Below, piece by piece: positions 55,772 to 64,000 of a DNA stretch of 64,000 nucleotides; position 1 is the first letter of the stretch; every line of letters begins with the position of its first letter. Position numbers and translations under genes: made by a program. The DNA lies in contig NZ_CP032489.1 of NCBI RefSeq assembly GCF_003600625.1, positions 3,534,001 through 3,598,000 of the forward strand, in the 5' to 3' direction. This stretch comes from Arachidicoccus soli (GTDB taxonomy: Bacteria; Bacteroidota; Bacteroidia; Chitinophagales; Chitinophagaceae). Under the pieces are notes generated by a model, which saw only the letters and a program-made list of their open reading frames with translations, did no database searches and was not told the origin of the DNA.

Positions 55772-56878
55772 ATGTCTGTAAAATATAGTCAGTTAAAGGC
55801 GATGTTGGCCATCGCAAAAGGTTCGTTTCGCTCTTCACTCAGAAGCCCGTCAACAGTTGTTTTTAGTATCGGTTTCCCATTAGTATTTATTCTGGCTTTT
55901 GCTTTTTTAGGCAATTCTTCTGCGCCAAAGATTAATATCGCCATTGCTAATAATGCAGATACCTCAAATCAGGTTTATCAGCAAATAAAGGCAGCACCGG
56001 GGATTACTATCAAAAGAGAATCAGGTGAAAAGTTAAAAGAAGATTTAGAAAAGGGCCGCATCACCGCTGTTGTAGATATCAAAAAAAATTCCTTACAACC
56101 CTCTACTTACGAAATTGGCATTATTACTTCCAATGCCGTAAATCCACAGAGCATTGCTATCTTGCGCACCTATCTGAACGCCGAGATAGACGAGTTAAAC
56201 AAATCATTATATCCTAACGCTGCAAGCATCGCTACTATAAGTGATCATGTGGTAAAAATTCCGGGGCGTATTTACCGGACTATTGACTTTATTTTGCCAG
56301 GACAATTAGGCTTTTCCTTATTAAGTGCAGGCATTTTTGGTGTGGCCTTTTTATTCTTTAACCTCAGACAACAACTAGTTTTAAAAAGGTTTTTTGCTAC
56401 TCCTATTACCAGGACTTTCATCGTATTAGGGGAAGCTTTAAGCAGGGTCGTATTTCAATTATTAGCTGCAGTGGTTATCATTATTATTGGTGTTGTCTTT
56501 TTCAATTTCACCCTGGTCCATGGTTTTATTACTTTTTTGGAAATAATGTTCCTTAGCTTCTTTGCACTAATTGTATTTATGGGTTGTGGATTTATTGTAA
56601 GTGGCTTATCTAAGAGTGAGAGTACAATTCCGCCATTTGCTAACTTATTTACATTACCGCAGTTCCTATTAGCCGGTACTTTCTTTCCTATTGAGAACTT
56701 CCCTAAATGGCTACAGCCTTTTTGTAATATCTTGCCGCTCACTCATTTTAATAATGCGATGCGTAATATCTCTTTTGAAGGGGCGAGCTTGCTAAGTTGT
56801 TGGCGCGATTTAGGCAATCTATTGATCTGGGGCATTATAGTTTATGCTATTGCCATCAAAGTATTTAAATGGGAGTAA
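55772..56878 (+). CDS. ABC-2 type transporter permease
   Basis: This 368-residue protein has an N-terminal membrane segment (about 27-46), a large external domain (about 50-175: INIAIANNADTSNQVYQQIKA) and five more helices. It carries the ABC-2 signature RQQLVLKRFFATPITRTFIVLGEAL, and LPQFLLAGTFFPIENFPKWLQPFCNILPLTHFNNAMRNI is typical of exporters of the YhhJ/drug type. No ATPase gene is adjacent, so it must pair with one elsewhere. The substrate is unknown. Confidence 0.9.
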   Translation: MSVKYSQLKAMLAIAKGSFRSSLRSPSTVVFSIGFPLVFILAFAFLGNSSAPKINIAIANNADTSNQVYQQIKAAPGITIKRESGEKLKEDLEKGRITAVVDIKKNSLQPSTYEIGIITSNAVNPQSIAILRTYLNAEIDELNKSLYPNAASIATISDHVVKIPGRIYRTIDFILPGQLGFSLLSAGIFGVAFLFFNLRQQLVLKRFFATPITRTFIVLGEALSRVVFQLLAAVVIIIIGVVFFNFTLVHGFITFLEIMFLSFFALIVFMGCGFIVSGLSKSESTIPPFANLFTLPQFLLAGTFFPIENFPKWLQPFCNILPLTHFNNAMRNISFEGASLLSCWRDLGNLLIWGIIVYAIAIKVFKWE

Positions 56879-56925
56879 AAATGAAATTTAAAAACTAATT
56901 TCGCCATTAGATTATTACCATAAAT

Positions 56926-57429
56926 ATGCGATTATTAAAATTAGCTGTATTTAGCATTGTTACGCTGTTTCTATTGATTACAGGCATTGGATTACTGTTC
57001 CCTCCACAGGTAACTGTGATGCGTAGCAGCACTTTCATTGCCCCAAGAGATAGTGTATATAACTTGTTGAGCGATATGCGCCGTTGGCCAGAGTGGCTAT
57101 TTGACAGCACACATTCTCTGAAACTATTAACTGCCAACAGCTCAGGTAAGGGAGCAATGGCCCAGGTTGGCTACAATAAAATTACGATTGTGGAAGCGCA
57201 ACCGGATCTTATACAAACGATTTGGAAAGCCCCCAAAGCAAACGATCAAATTTGTGAATTTCAAATCTCCAATAATGATAAAACACCTGGTGTAAAAGTT
57301 TTATGGTATTTCCGTCAACACCTTAATTGGTACCCTTGGGATAGAATTGGCGCGGTGTTGAATGAAAAAATTCTAGGCCCTTCCATGGATAGCAGTTTTG
57401 CACATTTGCAGAAGAGACTGCAACAATAA
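56926..57429 (+). CDS. SRPBCC-superfamily protein with membrane anchor
   Basis: This 167-residue protein has one N-terminal hydrophobic segment (about 5-25). A START/SRPBCC-type domain follows: STFIAPRDSVYNLLSDMRRWPEWLFDST, then VEAQPDLIQTIW and the C-terminal helix near SSFAHLQKRL. This fold binds hydrophobic ligands. It follows the ABC permease gene by 47 bp and may be co-transcribed with it. No catalytic role can be assigned. Confidence 0.8.
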   Translation: MRLLKLAVFSIVTLFLLITGIGLLFPPQVTVMRSSTFIAPRDSVYNLLSDMRRWPEWLFDSTHSLKLLTANSSGKGAMAQVGYNKITIVEAQPDLIQTIWKAPKANDQICEFQISNNDKTPGVKVLWYFRQHLNWYPWDRIGAVLNEKILGPSMDSSFAHLQKRLQQ

Positions 57430-57446
57430 TTTAAATTAGGAACGCT

Positions 57447-57454
57447 TACTTTTG
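57447..57454 (+). promoter_or_regulatory. Probable -7 element (TACTTTTG) upstream of the structured RNA
   Basis: Matches TAnnTTTG. It lies in the loop of an 8-bp inverted repeat (AATTAGGA with TCCTAATT), which could be an operator. Transcription would start near 57461. A 17-codon ORF (ATG at 57479, ending ESHFF) then precedes the structured element. Confidence 0.4.
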
Positions 57455-57537
57455 TCTCCTAATTCCATAACTGGTAATATGCCCGGCACCCTCCTAATAA
57501 TTAACGCGCATTTTGAATCCCATTTTTTTTAACATAA

Positions 57538-57658
57538 CACTTCGGGTTGAGGAATCAACCTGCAACCGTTAAAGTGAAGCATTAGCCTGTGCTTATGGGT
57601 TGCGAAGCCCCATCATCGCTTTTGCCCGAGTGGGTAATTCACAATCTAATGAATGATG
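57538..57658 (+). ncRNA. Candidate structured leader RNA upstream of pdxA
   Basis: Consecutive hairpins fill 121 nt. CACTT / AAGTG (57538-57576) encloses GGTTGA-GGAA-TCAACC, which has a GNRA loop. AAGCA / TGCTT follows (57577-57594). Next is GGGTT-GCGA-AGCCC, also with a GNRA loop (57597-57610). CATCAT / ATGATG (57611-57658) then encloses GCCC-GAGT-GGGT. It is richer in GC than its flanks. It lies about 158 bp before pdxA in a 387-bp gap without another gene. I do not recognise any known riboswitch class. Confidence 0.5.
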
Positions 57659-57816
57659 AGAACATTTAACTTCAACGACATTGTCCTTTCATATTCCTAA
57701 AATTATCATGATTGCAATAAGGCATCTGCTAACATAGCATTGGCAGTCTTTGATGGGTAAACTGAAAAACATTATTCGAAAAGTGGTACATTTACAACAT
57801 AAAAATTAGAAATTTA

Positions 57817-58908
57817 ATGAGTCAGGAATTAACAAAACCGCTAATTGGTATTACCTGCGGAGATTTAAACGGTATTGGAATTGAAATAATTATTAAATCA
57901 TTAAGTGATAACCGTATTTTGGATATATGTACACCTATTATTTACGCCAACAGTAAGAGCATCAATTTTTATCGCAAAACGGTTCAAGAAAATAATTTTC
58001 AATTTTCAATTTTAAAAGAGGGATTCAAACCCAATTTGAAGCAACCTAATATTGTCAATTGCTGGGAAGAAGAAGTTAGCATTAATCCTGGTCAACAGGA
58101 TGAGCAAGCAGGCAAATATGCATTTTTATCGTTGGAGACTGCAGTAAAAGATTTAAAAGAGCATAAGATTGCGGGAATTGTAACCGCGCCCATTCATAAG
58201 AAAACAATTCAATCAAATAATTTTAAATACACGGGACACACCCCCTATCTTCGTGACAGCTTTGATAAAAAGGATGTGGCAATGCTGATGGTAGCCGAAA
58301 ATATGCGCGTAGCTGTAGTTACAGAGCATATACCAATTGAAGAAGTTGCAAAAAATATAACACAACAAGCGATCCTTTCTAAATTAGAAATTATCCAGGA
58401 AAGCTTACAGAGAGATTTTAATATCAATAAACCAAAGATTGCTATATTAGGTTTAAATCCACATGCCGGCGATGAAGGTTTAATCGGCAATGAAGAAATA
58501 GATATTATTACCCCAACGATTATAGAAGCCAATAAAAAAAATATTTTGGCCTTTGGACCTTATAGTGCGGATGCTTTTTTTGCTCATGCACAATATGAAA
58601 AATTTGATGCCGTGTTGGCTATGTATCACGATCAAGGCCTTATCCCGTTTAAATCTTTAGCACTTGGTGAGGGAGTGAATTATACAGCCGGCTTACCTAT
58701 TGTGCGCATGAGTCCCGACCATGGTACAGCATTTGATATTGCCGGTAAAGGGCAAGCAAATCACGAATCTTTTTTAGCAGCGATTTATAAATGCGTAGAT
58801 GTTTTGCGTAATCGCGAAACCTATGATTTCAATCACGAAAACCCTATTCAAAAAAGAAGTAGTCGCGTAATTGCTAATTTGGAAGATGAGCGCGTAATAG
58901 AAGATTAA
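57817..58908 (+). CDS. pdxA: 4-hydroxythreonine-4-phosphate dehydrogenase
   Basis: This 363-residue protein starts PLIGITCGDLNGIGIEIIIKSL, followed by GIVTAPIHKKTI, YTGHTPYLRDSF with a metal-binding His, LGLNPHAGDEGLIG, and AMYHDQGLIPFKSL with a second metal-site His. It ends at GTAFDIAGKGQANHESF. It oxidises 4-phosphohydroxy-L-threonine in pyridoxal phosphate synthesis. It precedes the epimerase gene by 53 bp. Confidence 0.96.
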   Translation: MSQELTKPLIGITCGDLNGIGIEIIIKSLSDNRILDICTPIIYANSKSINFYRKTVQENNFQFSILKEGFKPNLKQPNIVNCWEEEVSINPGQQDEQAGKYAFLSLETAVKDLKEHKIAGIVTAPIHKKTIQSNNFKYTGHTPYLRDSFDKKDVAMLMVAENMRVAVVTEHIPIEEVAKNITQQAILSKLEIIQESLQRDFNINKPKIAILGLNPHAGDEGLIGNEEIDIITPTIIEANKKNILAFGPYSADAFFAHAQYEKFDAVLAMYHDQGLIPFKSLALGEGVNYTAGLPIVRMSPDHGTAFDIAGKGQANHESFLAAIYKCVDVLRNRETYDFNHENPIQKRSSRVIANLEDERVIED

Positions 58909-58961
58909 AAGCAGCTTCCAATAATAAAATTATTTGATAAAGATAATTTGCAAAATTCACT

Positions 58962-59831
58962 ATGAACAGACTGGAAAACGAAATACTTTCAATATCTATA
59001 GCAGCAAAGGGTGCAGAACTCCAAAGCATCTATAATAAAGAGACACAACTTGATTATTTATGGGATGGCAATCCTGCTTTTTGGTCAAAAAGAAGCCCAA
59101 TATTATTTCCCATTGTGGGCGGCTTGAAAAACAATGAATATAGTTTCAACCATCATACCTATCAATTGAGCAGGCATGGATTTGCTCGTGACAAAGAATT
59201 TACTTGTATTCAACAAACAGAAAATAGTATTAGTTTTTCTTTGCAAAACGATGAAGAAACTATTCTTAAATACCCTTTTCAATTTGAGTTGATCATAACT
59301 TATACATTACAATCAAATAAAATAAATATTACCTATTCTGTAAAGAACAAGGGAACGAATAAAATGTGGTTTTCTGTTGGCGCGCATCCGGCATTTAGAG
59401 TACCCTTGGTAGAAGGGACACATTTTGAAGATTATTTTTTATCCTTCAACAGATTTGAAAATACGGCCCGTTATCCTTTAAATAAAGAAGGGTTATTAAA
59501 AGAAGATCCAGAAATATTTTTGCAAAATACTGATGAGCTGTCCTTAGAAAAACCATTGTTTTACGAAGATGCTTTAGTTTTTAAAACACTGGAATCTACT
59601 TCTATCAGTATCGAAAGTAAAAAGACCCCACATGGTATAACTATTGATTTTAAGGGATTTCCTTTTATGGGAATATGGAATGCGAAAAATGCTGATTTTG
59701 TATGTGTAGAACCTTGGCATGGCATTGCTGATAGCGAAAATACTTCTGGAAAATTAGACAAAAAAGAAGGCATCCTTGCACTGGATGCCCACAAAACATT
59801 TAATACTACATGGAGTATAACTTTGTTTTAA
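58962..59831 (+). CDS. Aldose 1-epimerase family protein (LacX-like)
   Basis: This 289-residue galactose-mutarotase-fold protein has GAELQSIYNKETQLDYLWDGNPAFW, RHGFARDKEF, FSVGAHPAFRVPL with the catalytic His, and MGIWNAKNADFVCVEPWHGIAD with the conserved Glu. It interconverts anomers of a sugar, substrate unknown. Its stop lies 5 bp from that of the convergent peptidase gene, leaving no room for a terminator between them. Confidence 0.9.
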   Translation: MNRLENEILSISIAAKGAELQSIYNKETQLDYLWDGNPAFWSKRSPILFPIVGGLKNNEYSFNHHTYQLSRHGFARDKEFTCIQQTENSISFSLQNDEETILKYPFQFELIITYTLQSNKINITYSVKNKGTNKMWFSVGAHPAFRVPLVEGTHFEDYFLSFNRFENTARYPLNKEGLLKEDPEIFLQNTDELSLEKPLFYEDALVFKTLESTSISIESKKTPHGITIDFKGFPFMGIWNAKNADFVCVEPWHGIADSENTSGKLDKKEGILALDAHKTFNTTWSITLF

Positions 59832-59836
59832 TTTAT

Positions 59837-62197
59837 CTACCTAAATTCATATTTGGGCGCTAATAAAAATTCTTTTGGAGGTATTGCACCCATTAGGTTT
59901 TTTACAAAATAATCCCAACGACGTCGCATCATATAATAAGAGAACTGTCCATAACCATGATGTTCATTGGGGAAGATAATTAAATCGTAATCCTTATTGG
60001 CACGTTCCAATGCTTGCACCACTAATAATGTATTTTGTGGTGGCACATTATCATCCATTAAACCATGTGCCAAAAGCAATTTCCCTTTCAAATTTTTAGC
60101 TTTGGTTTCATTGGCCTGTGCATTATAATCAGCATCCGAAATAGGGCCGTTGTATCTGTCGCCCCAATCGTCTTCATAATTTCTATTGTCATGATTTCCA
60201 GATTCTGCAATACCTACTTTAAAGAAATCCGGATACGTAAACATCGCATCGGCTGTTGCAAACCCGCCGCCTGAATGCCCCCAAATGCCTACACGACTTG
60301 TATCAATAAATTTATATCTTTCTGCCAGCTGACGAATGCCTGAAACTTGATCAGGCAAAGTATTCTCAGCCATATCGCCATAACTCATATCATGAAAACT
60401 TTTGGAACGCAATGGATTACTCGTACCTTCTATTTCAACTACAATAAACCCTAATTCTGCCAAAGATTGATCATCACCACGGGAAGCAACAAAAGACCAA
60501 CTACCCACACTTCCACCTTGCGGACCCGGGTAAATATAATCGATGATAGGATATTTTTTATTAGGATTAATATGTGTGGGTGTAAATAGCAGCCCATAAA
60601 TATCCGTTTTACCATCAGCCGCTTTTACATTAAAAGGAATAGGCGCTTTCCAGCCGATTGCAATTAATCTTGAAATATCTGCTTTCGCAACAGTCGTAAT
60701 AAGTTTACCGTTCATATTGCGCAAAACTGTAACGCCAGGTACATTAGGCTGAGAATAATTATCTATAAAATAATCTTGCGTGGGCGAAAAATCAATTCTA
60801 TGATTGCCTACTTCTGGCGTAAGTACTTTAAAGTTTTTGCCGTCAAAATCTACCTTGCAAAATTGGGAAAAATAGGGGTTTTCTTTTTCTAAGCCATTCG
60901 CCATAAAATAAACTACCCTGTTTTTTTCGTCTACTTTCAACAATTGCGAAACCAGCCAATCGCCATTTGTAATTTTATTCTTCACTTTACCCGTAGTTGC
61001 ATCATACAAATACAAATGCCCCCAATTATCTCTTTCGGAGAACCAAATAATCTCATTTGTTTTGGGTAAATAACGCCAGTTAATAGTACCCCAACCCGAT
61101 TCAAATTGAGTAGGTACATTTTCCTCAAAAATATCTCGCACATCCCCTGTGTTGGCATTCGCAATTCTAAATTTTTCTTGTTTGTGATATCTGGATGTTG
61201 AAACAAATGCTAATTGAGAACCATCGGCACTCCAATCAACATCATCGAAAGTTCCACTGCTCGCAATATCGTCACTCAGTGTGGCGCGGTGTGGGTCAGG
61301 AGGTATTTTTAAAAAGATGACTTTAGGCGTATCTACGTTAATTATCACGCGGTGAATCATAATTATATTACTATCGCCGGGAAAAGCATATTTCCAGGTC
61401 GTTAAATGTGGCGCACCTACATTGGTACTAACTAAATACATATTGCTTACCTTACGTTGATCTTGTTTAAAAGTAGCAATTTTTTTAGAGTCAGGCGACC
61501 AACGCAATATTGGACCATTACCATGTTTCCACCCCGCGTTGTCAGTTGCATAACCAAAATCTTTTTCCCCATCGGTGGTTAATTGGGTTTCTTTTCCTGT
61601 TTGCATATTTCTCACCCACAAATTATCATCCTTGATAAATGCGGCTAATTGACCATTTGGTGAAGGAATGACCCTTTGTCCATGAGATATATCTACTGCT
61701 GAACTAATACGTACAACCTTTTTTATTACACCGTTCTGAACTCTGTTTATCGCTTTTTCTTGAATTTGTTCGTAAGTCTGACATTTTGAGGTTTTTATAT
61801 TGAATACCCAGGTTTTACCATCAGCAAAAAACTGTATATCCCTTCCATCATTTTTATATTCAAATGAAGGAAAAGGTAAATTATCAGCTTCATAACTTTT
61901 ACCGGTTGCTTCTGAAAGTGCCGTTGCTAATTTCTGTTGGTCAAAAGCCGCAGCACGCGTTCCTTTTGCAGCATCAACCAAGATAAAATCACTTCCTTTA
62001 GCGGTCAAATCACGAAACCAAAAGCGACTATCAGAAATCCAATTGGGCCTTACTTCATTGTGGTCAATATATTTATTCGTATTGAATGAAAGAAAACTTT
62101 CCGCATGTGCGTAATCATCTTTTGTCAGTACCCTTGTTTGTTGAGCATTGACAGTTGTAACCCCTACCAAGAGTAGAAGTGAAAATACTTTGTACAT
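59837..62197 (-). CDS. S9 family prolyl peptidase (dipeptidyl peptidase IV type)
   Basis: This 786-residue protein has a signal peptide (about 1-19, ending VNAQ). The DPP IV beta-propeller domain spans about 80-490: ILRWSPDSKKIATFKQDQR, FDDVDWSADGSQLAFVS. The alpha/beta-hydrolase domain has the Ser in VGIWGHSGGGFATAD, the Asp in LLAHGLMDDNVPPQNT and the His in IIFPNEHHGYGQ. It removes N-terminal dipeptides, often Xaa-Pro, from peptides in the periplasm. It is a single-gene unit. Confidence 0.93.
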   Translation of the reverse strand: MYKVFSLLLLVGVTTVNAQQTRVLTKDDYAHAESFLSFNTNKYIDHNEVRPNWISDSRFWFRDLTAKGSDFILVDAAKGTRAAAFDQQKLATALSEATGKSYEADNLPFPSFEYKNDGRDIQFFADGKTWVFNIKTSKCQTYEQIQEKAINRVQNGVIKKVVRISSAVDISHGQRVIPSPNGQLAAFIKDDNLWVRNMQTGKETQLTTDGEKDFGYATDNAGWKHGNGPILRWSPDSKKIATFKQDQRKVSNMYLVSTNVGAPHLTTWKYAFPGDSNIIMIHRVIINVDTPKVIFLKIPPDPHRATLSDDIASSGTFDDVDWSADGSQLAFVSTSRYHKQEKFRIANANTGDVRDIFEENVPTQFESGWGTINWRYLPKTNEIIWFSERDNWGHLYLYDATTGKVKNKITNGDWLVSQLLKVDEKNRVVYFMANGLEKENPYFSQFCKVDFDGKNFKVLTPEVGNHRIDFSPTQDYFIDNYSQPNVPGVTVLRNMNGKLITTVAKADISRLIAIGWKAPIPFNVKAADGKTDIYGLLFTPTHINPNKKYPIIDYIYPGPQGGSVGSWSFVASRGDDQSLAELGFIVVEIEGTSNPLRSKSFHDMSYGDMAENTLPDQVSGIRQLAERYKFIDTSRVGIWGHSGGGFATADAMFTYPDFFKVGIAESGNHDNRNYEDDWGDRYNGPISDADYNAQANETKAKNLKGKLLLAHGLMDDNVPPQNTLLVVQALERANKDYDLIIFPNEHHGYGQFSYYMMRRRWDYFVKNLMGAIPPKEFLLAPKYEFR

Positions 62198-62273
62198 AAA
62201 GAAATAGTTGAGACAAAAAGTCTAGTTATTAATTGAAGGACTAAGTTAAGTGAAATTAATTTATCGTAAAATA

Positions 62274-63725
62274 TTAAGGATGTGAATTATCTTCTTCCAA
62301 CAAATTCTCTTCAGTAATCTTATTGAAGAGTAAATCTGTTTTTTCTTGCGGCAACTCATGCACATTTTGCAATTTGCGCCTTATGGCATTTGTTCTTCTC
62401 TCCGAGTTTCCTAATTCATTAGTTGCATCCTCCAATTTCTTTTTGGTTTTAGCAATCATTTCTCCAAATTTCCCAAACTCTGTTTTTACAGCTCCCAATA
62501 AATCCCAGACTTCGCTACTACGTTTCTCAATAGCCAAAGTTCTGAAGCCCATTTGCAAACTATTAAGCAAAGCACTTAAAGTGGTTGGGCCGGTGATGGT
62601 GATTTTGTAATCACGCTGCAATTGTTCAAACAGACCTGGGGTGCGCAATACCTCTCCATAAAGGCTTTCATAAGGCAAAAACATAATACCGTATTCAGTG
62701 GTATTGGGCGGATCGATATATTTTTCCTTAATATCTTGTGCACTTTTTTTAATCCCCTTTACAAAAGCTTTACGGAAGGTTTCTATTTTCTCTACATCAG
62801 CTTGTTCGTAGGCATCTACCAATAACTCATAATCTTCTTTTGGGAATTTTGAATCGACCGGCAGCCACAAAGTTTTTTCATAATCATTCCCGTGTGGCAT
62901 TTTGATGGCAAATTCCACCAAAGCACCACTGCCGACTTTTGTTTTTACATTTTTTTCGTATTGTTCATTCGTTAATAAATCCTCCAACAAATTCTGTAAT
63001 TGATATTCACCCAAAACACCACGAGATTTTACATTGGTCATTACTTTTTTTAAATCGCCTACATTGCTTGCTAATGTCTGCATTTGACCTAGGCCTTCGT
63101 GCACTTTTTCTAATCTTTCACTCACTTGCTTAAAAGAATCGCCCAATCTTTTCTCCAAGGTTTCATTTAATTTCTCGTCCACGGTTTTGCGCATTTCATC
63201 GAGTTTTTTTTCGTTGCCTTCTTGAAGTTGATTTATTTTGTTTTCTACCGTTGTTCGAATGGCTTCCAATTTAGTAATAGTCGCTTCGCTTTGAGCAGAA
63301 AGGTTTTGTTGCAATTCACTGAAATTCGTTCTTTGCTTATTACTAAAGTCAGTCAAAGAATCTTTTTGTTCAGTTCTATTTTCTTTATTATTTTTTTCAA
63401 TTGTATTTTGAAATGTAAGTAACTGTTCCGAAAATATTTTAGTAAAGCTATTTAACTGTTTACCCATTTCTTCGCGTAGATTTTTCGCATGCTCAGCCGT
63501 TTCTTTTCTATTAATGACAAATTCATCTTTTATATTGCGCTCAGAATCTTTTATTGCTTGATTAAGATTCACCATTGCATTTTTTAGCAATAAAAAATCA
63601 TCCTCCTTAATATTGTTTTGACTTTTACTACTAAGCCAGAGAACAATTAAAAGTAGGATGATAATGGCTGAAAGAAATATATAAATCATGGTTGAAGTTT
63701 TTATTTGAAGCAACTTTCCTTTCAA
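62274..63725 (-). CDS. rmuC: DNA recombination protein RmuC
   Basis: This 483-residue protein has an N-terminal membrane segment (about 13-30), a long coiled coil (about 35-220) and the RmuC nuclease-like core: SRGVLGEYQLQNLLEDLL, LWLPVDSKFPKEDYELLVDAYEQAD, IDPPNTTEYGIMFLPYESLYGEVLR and ITGPTTLSALLNSLQMGF. It limits DNA inversions at short repeats in E. coli. The true start may be the Met at 63689, just before the membrane segment. Confidence 0.93.
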   Translation of the reverse strand: MKGKLLQIKTSTMIYIFLSAIIILLLIVLWLSSKSQNNIKEDDFLLLKNAMVNLNQAIKDSERNIKDEFVINRKETAEHAKNLREEMGKQLNSFTKIFSEQLLTFQNTIEKNNKENRTEQKDSLTDFSNKQRTNFSELQQNLSAQSEATITKLEAIRTTVENKINQLQEGNEKKLDEMRKTVDEKLNETLEKRLGDSFKQVSERLEKVHEGLGQMQTLASNVGDLKKVMTNVKSRGVLGEYQLQNLLEDLLTNEQYEKNVKTKVGSGALVEFAIKMPHGNDYEKTLWLPVDSKFPKEDYELLVDAYEQADVEKIETFRKAFVKGIKKSAQDIKEKYIDPPNTTEYGIMFLPYESLYGEVLRTPGLFEQLQRDYKITITGPTTLSALLNSLQMGFRTLAIEKRSSEVWDLLGAVKTEFGKFGEMIAKTKKKLEDATNELGNSERRTNAIRRKLQNVHELPQEKTDLLFNKITEENLLEEDNSHP

Positions 63726-63758
63726 ATATAATCAACCTACAACTTTTTTAGTAATTTT

Positions 63759-64000
63759 CTAAAACAATCCAACACTTAACCCAATAGAAACTGTTTTAAA
63801 ATCTTTAGGGCCTTCACCATTTGCAAACACATCAGATAAATAATATTTTGCATATAAACCAATTCCTTGATAACCCAAACCTAAGAACAACCCATAACGA
63901 ACGGGATTAAGATTGAACGTTCCATGTACTTTTACCTTACCGTCTTCACTGCTTATTTGTTTGGTTTTTGCGCCTAACAACAAGCCTCCTTCCACACCTG
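63759..64000 (-). CDS. C-terminal end of an outer-membrane-type protein, cut by right edge
   Basis: About 80 residues are visible and the frame continues past the edge. The alternation of Gly, aromatic and charged residues (YGLFLGLGYQGIGLYAKYYL) and the last residues TVSIGLSVGLF resemble a small beta-barrel ending in Phe. No family can be named from this fragment. Confidence 0.55.
   Translation of the reverse strand, partial: GVEGGLLLGAKTKQISSEDGKVKVHGTFNLNPVRYGLFLGLGYQGIGLYAKYYLSDVFANGEGPKDFKTVSIGLSVGLF

Noticed and set aside
57479-57532. A 17-codon ORF before the pdxA structured RNA as a leader peptide
   Set aside because: Its codons show no bias that would relate to pyridoxal phosphate synthesis. 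I kept it only as a note.
57538-57658. TPP, cobalamin or other known riboswitch before pdxA
   Set aside because: None of the consensus strings of these classes is present.

Overview
The window looks like chromosomal DNA of a low-GC member of the Bacteroidota, most likely family Chitinophagaceae. The signs are a SusC/SusD glycan-uptake locus, GldC, exbB-exbD-exbD-tonB, Bacteroidota-type promoters (TTTG, about 19 bp, TAnnTTTG), lipoproteins typical of the phylum and a periplasmic dipeptidyl peptidase IV. I see no rRNA or tRNA gene, no CRISPR array and no intact insertion sequence.

Layout. 1-15074 (minus strand) is a polysaccharide utilization locus: a sensor-regulator with a LuxR-type HTH, then susC, susD, a LamG lipoprotein, two tandem glucoamylase-like (GH144-type) proteins, a GH43-like enzyme and a GH3 beta-glucosidase cut by the left edge. 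beta-1,2-glucan is the best substrate guess. 15303-17293 holds a fasciclin protein, a cysteine-cluster protein and TrmH. 17310-22312 is the thr operon (thrA-thrB-thrC), preceded by a 27-codon Thr/Ile-rich leader ORF. 22490-27480 holds a glycosyltransferase, a Pif1/RecD-like helicase, and hemH-hemJ. 27481-29432 is a small accessory island: a PIN-toxin remnant, a zeta-like kinase with a small partner gene, 11-bp tandem repeats and a GC-rich structured element. 29433-36950 is housekeeping DNA (rpoN, gldC, yqeY, cvpA, an OmpA lipoprotein and others). 36951-41212 is the metY-metX-hom operon behind a SAM-I riboswitch and a second promoter with a Cys-rich leader ORF. 41292-45243 is rpoB standing alone, without rpoC or rplJL. 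45281-50512 holds an ATP-grasp-like protein, a GntR regulator and the TonB energising complex. 50938-64000 holds a GNAT-nitrilase fusion, folK, sppA, an ABC-2 permease, pdxA behind a candidate structured RNA, a DPP IV peptidase and rmuC.

How the genes work together. The strongest story is aspartate-family amino acids. There are two homoserine dehydrogenases: one fused to aspartokinase in the thr operon, and one alone in the met operon. Each sits behind its own attenuator-like leader, one reading Thr/Ile codons and the other SAM and Cys/Met codons, so carbon flow could be set separately at the homoserine branch. The glycan locus supplies sugars through SusCD, and its TonB-dependent uptake would be powered by an ExbB/ExbD/TonB complex such as the one encoded at 47351-50512. 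The items most worth a second look are the two leader peptides, the orphan rpoB with a terminator in its own leader, the structured RNA before pdxA and the zeta-kinase gene pair.
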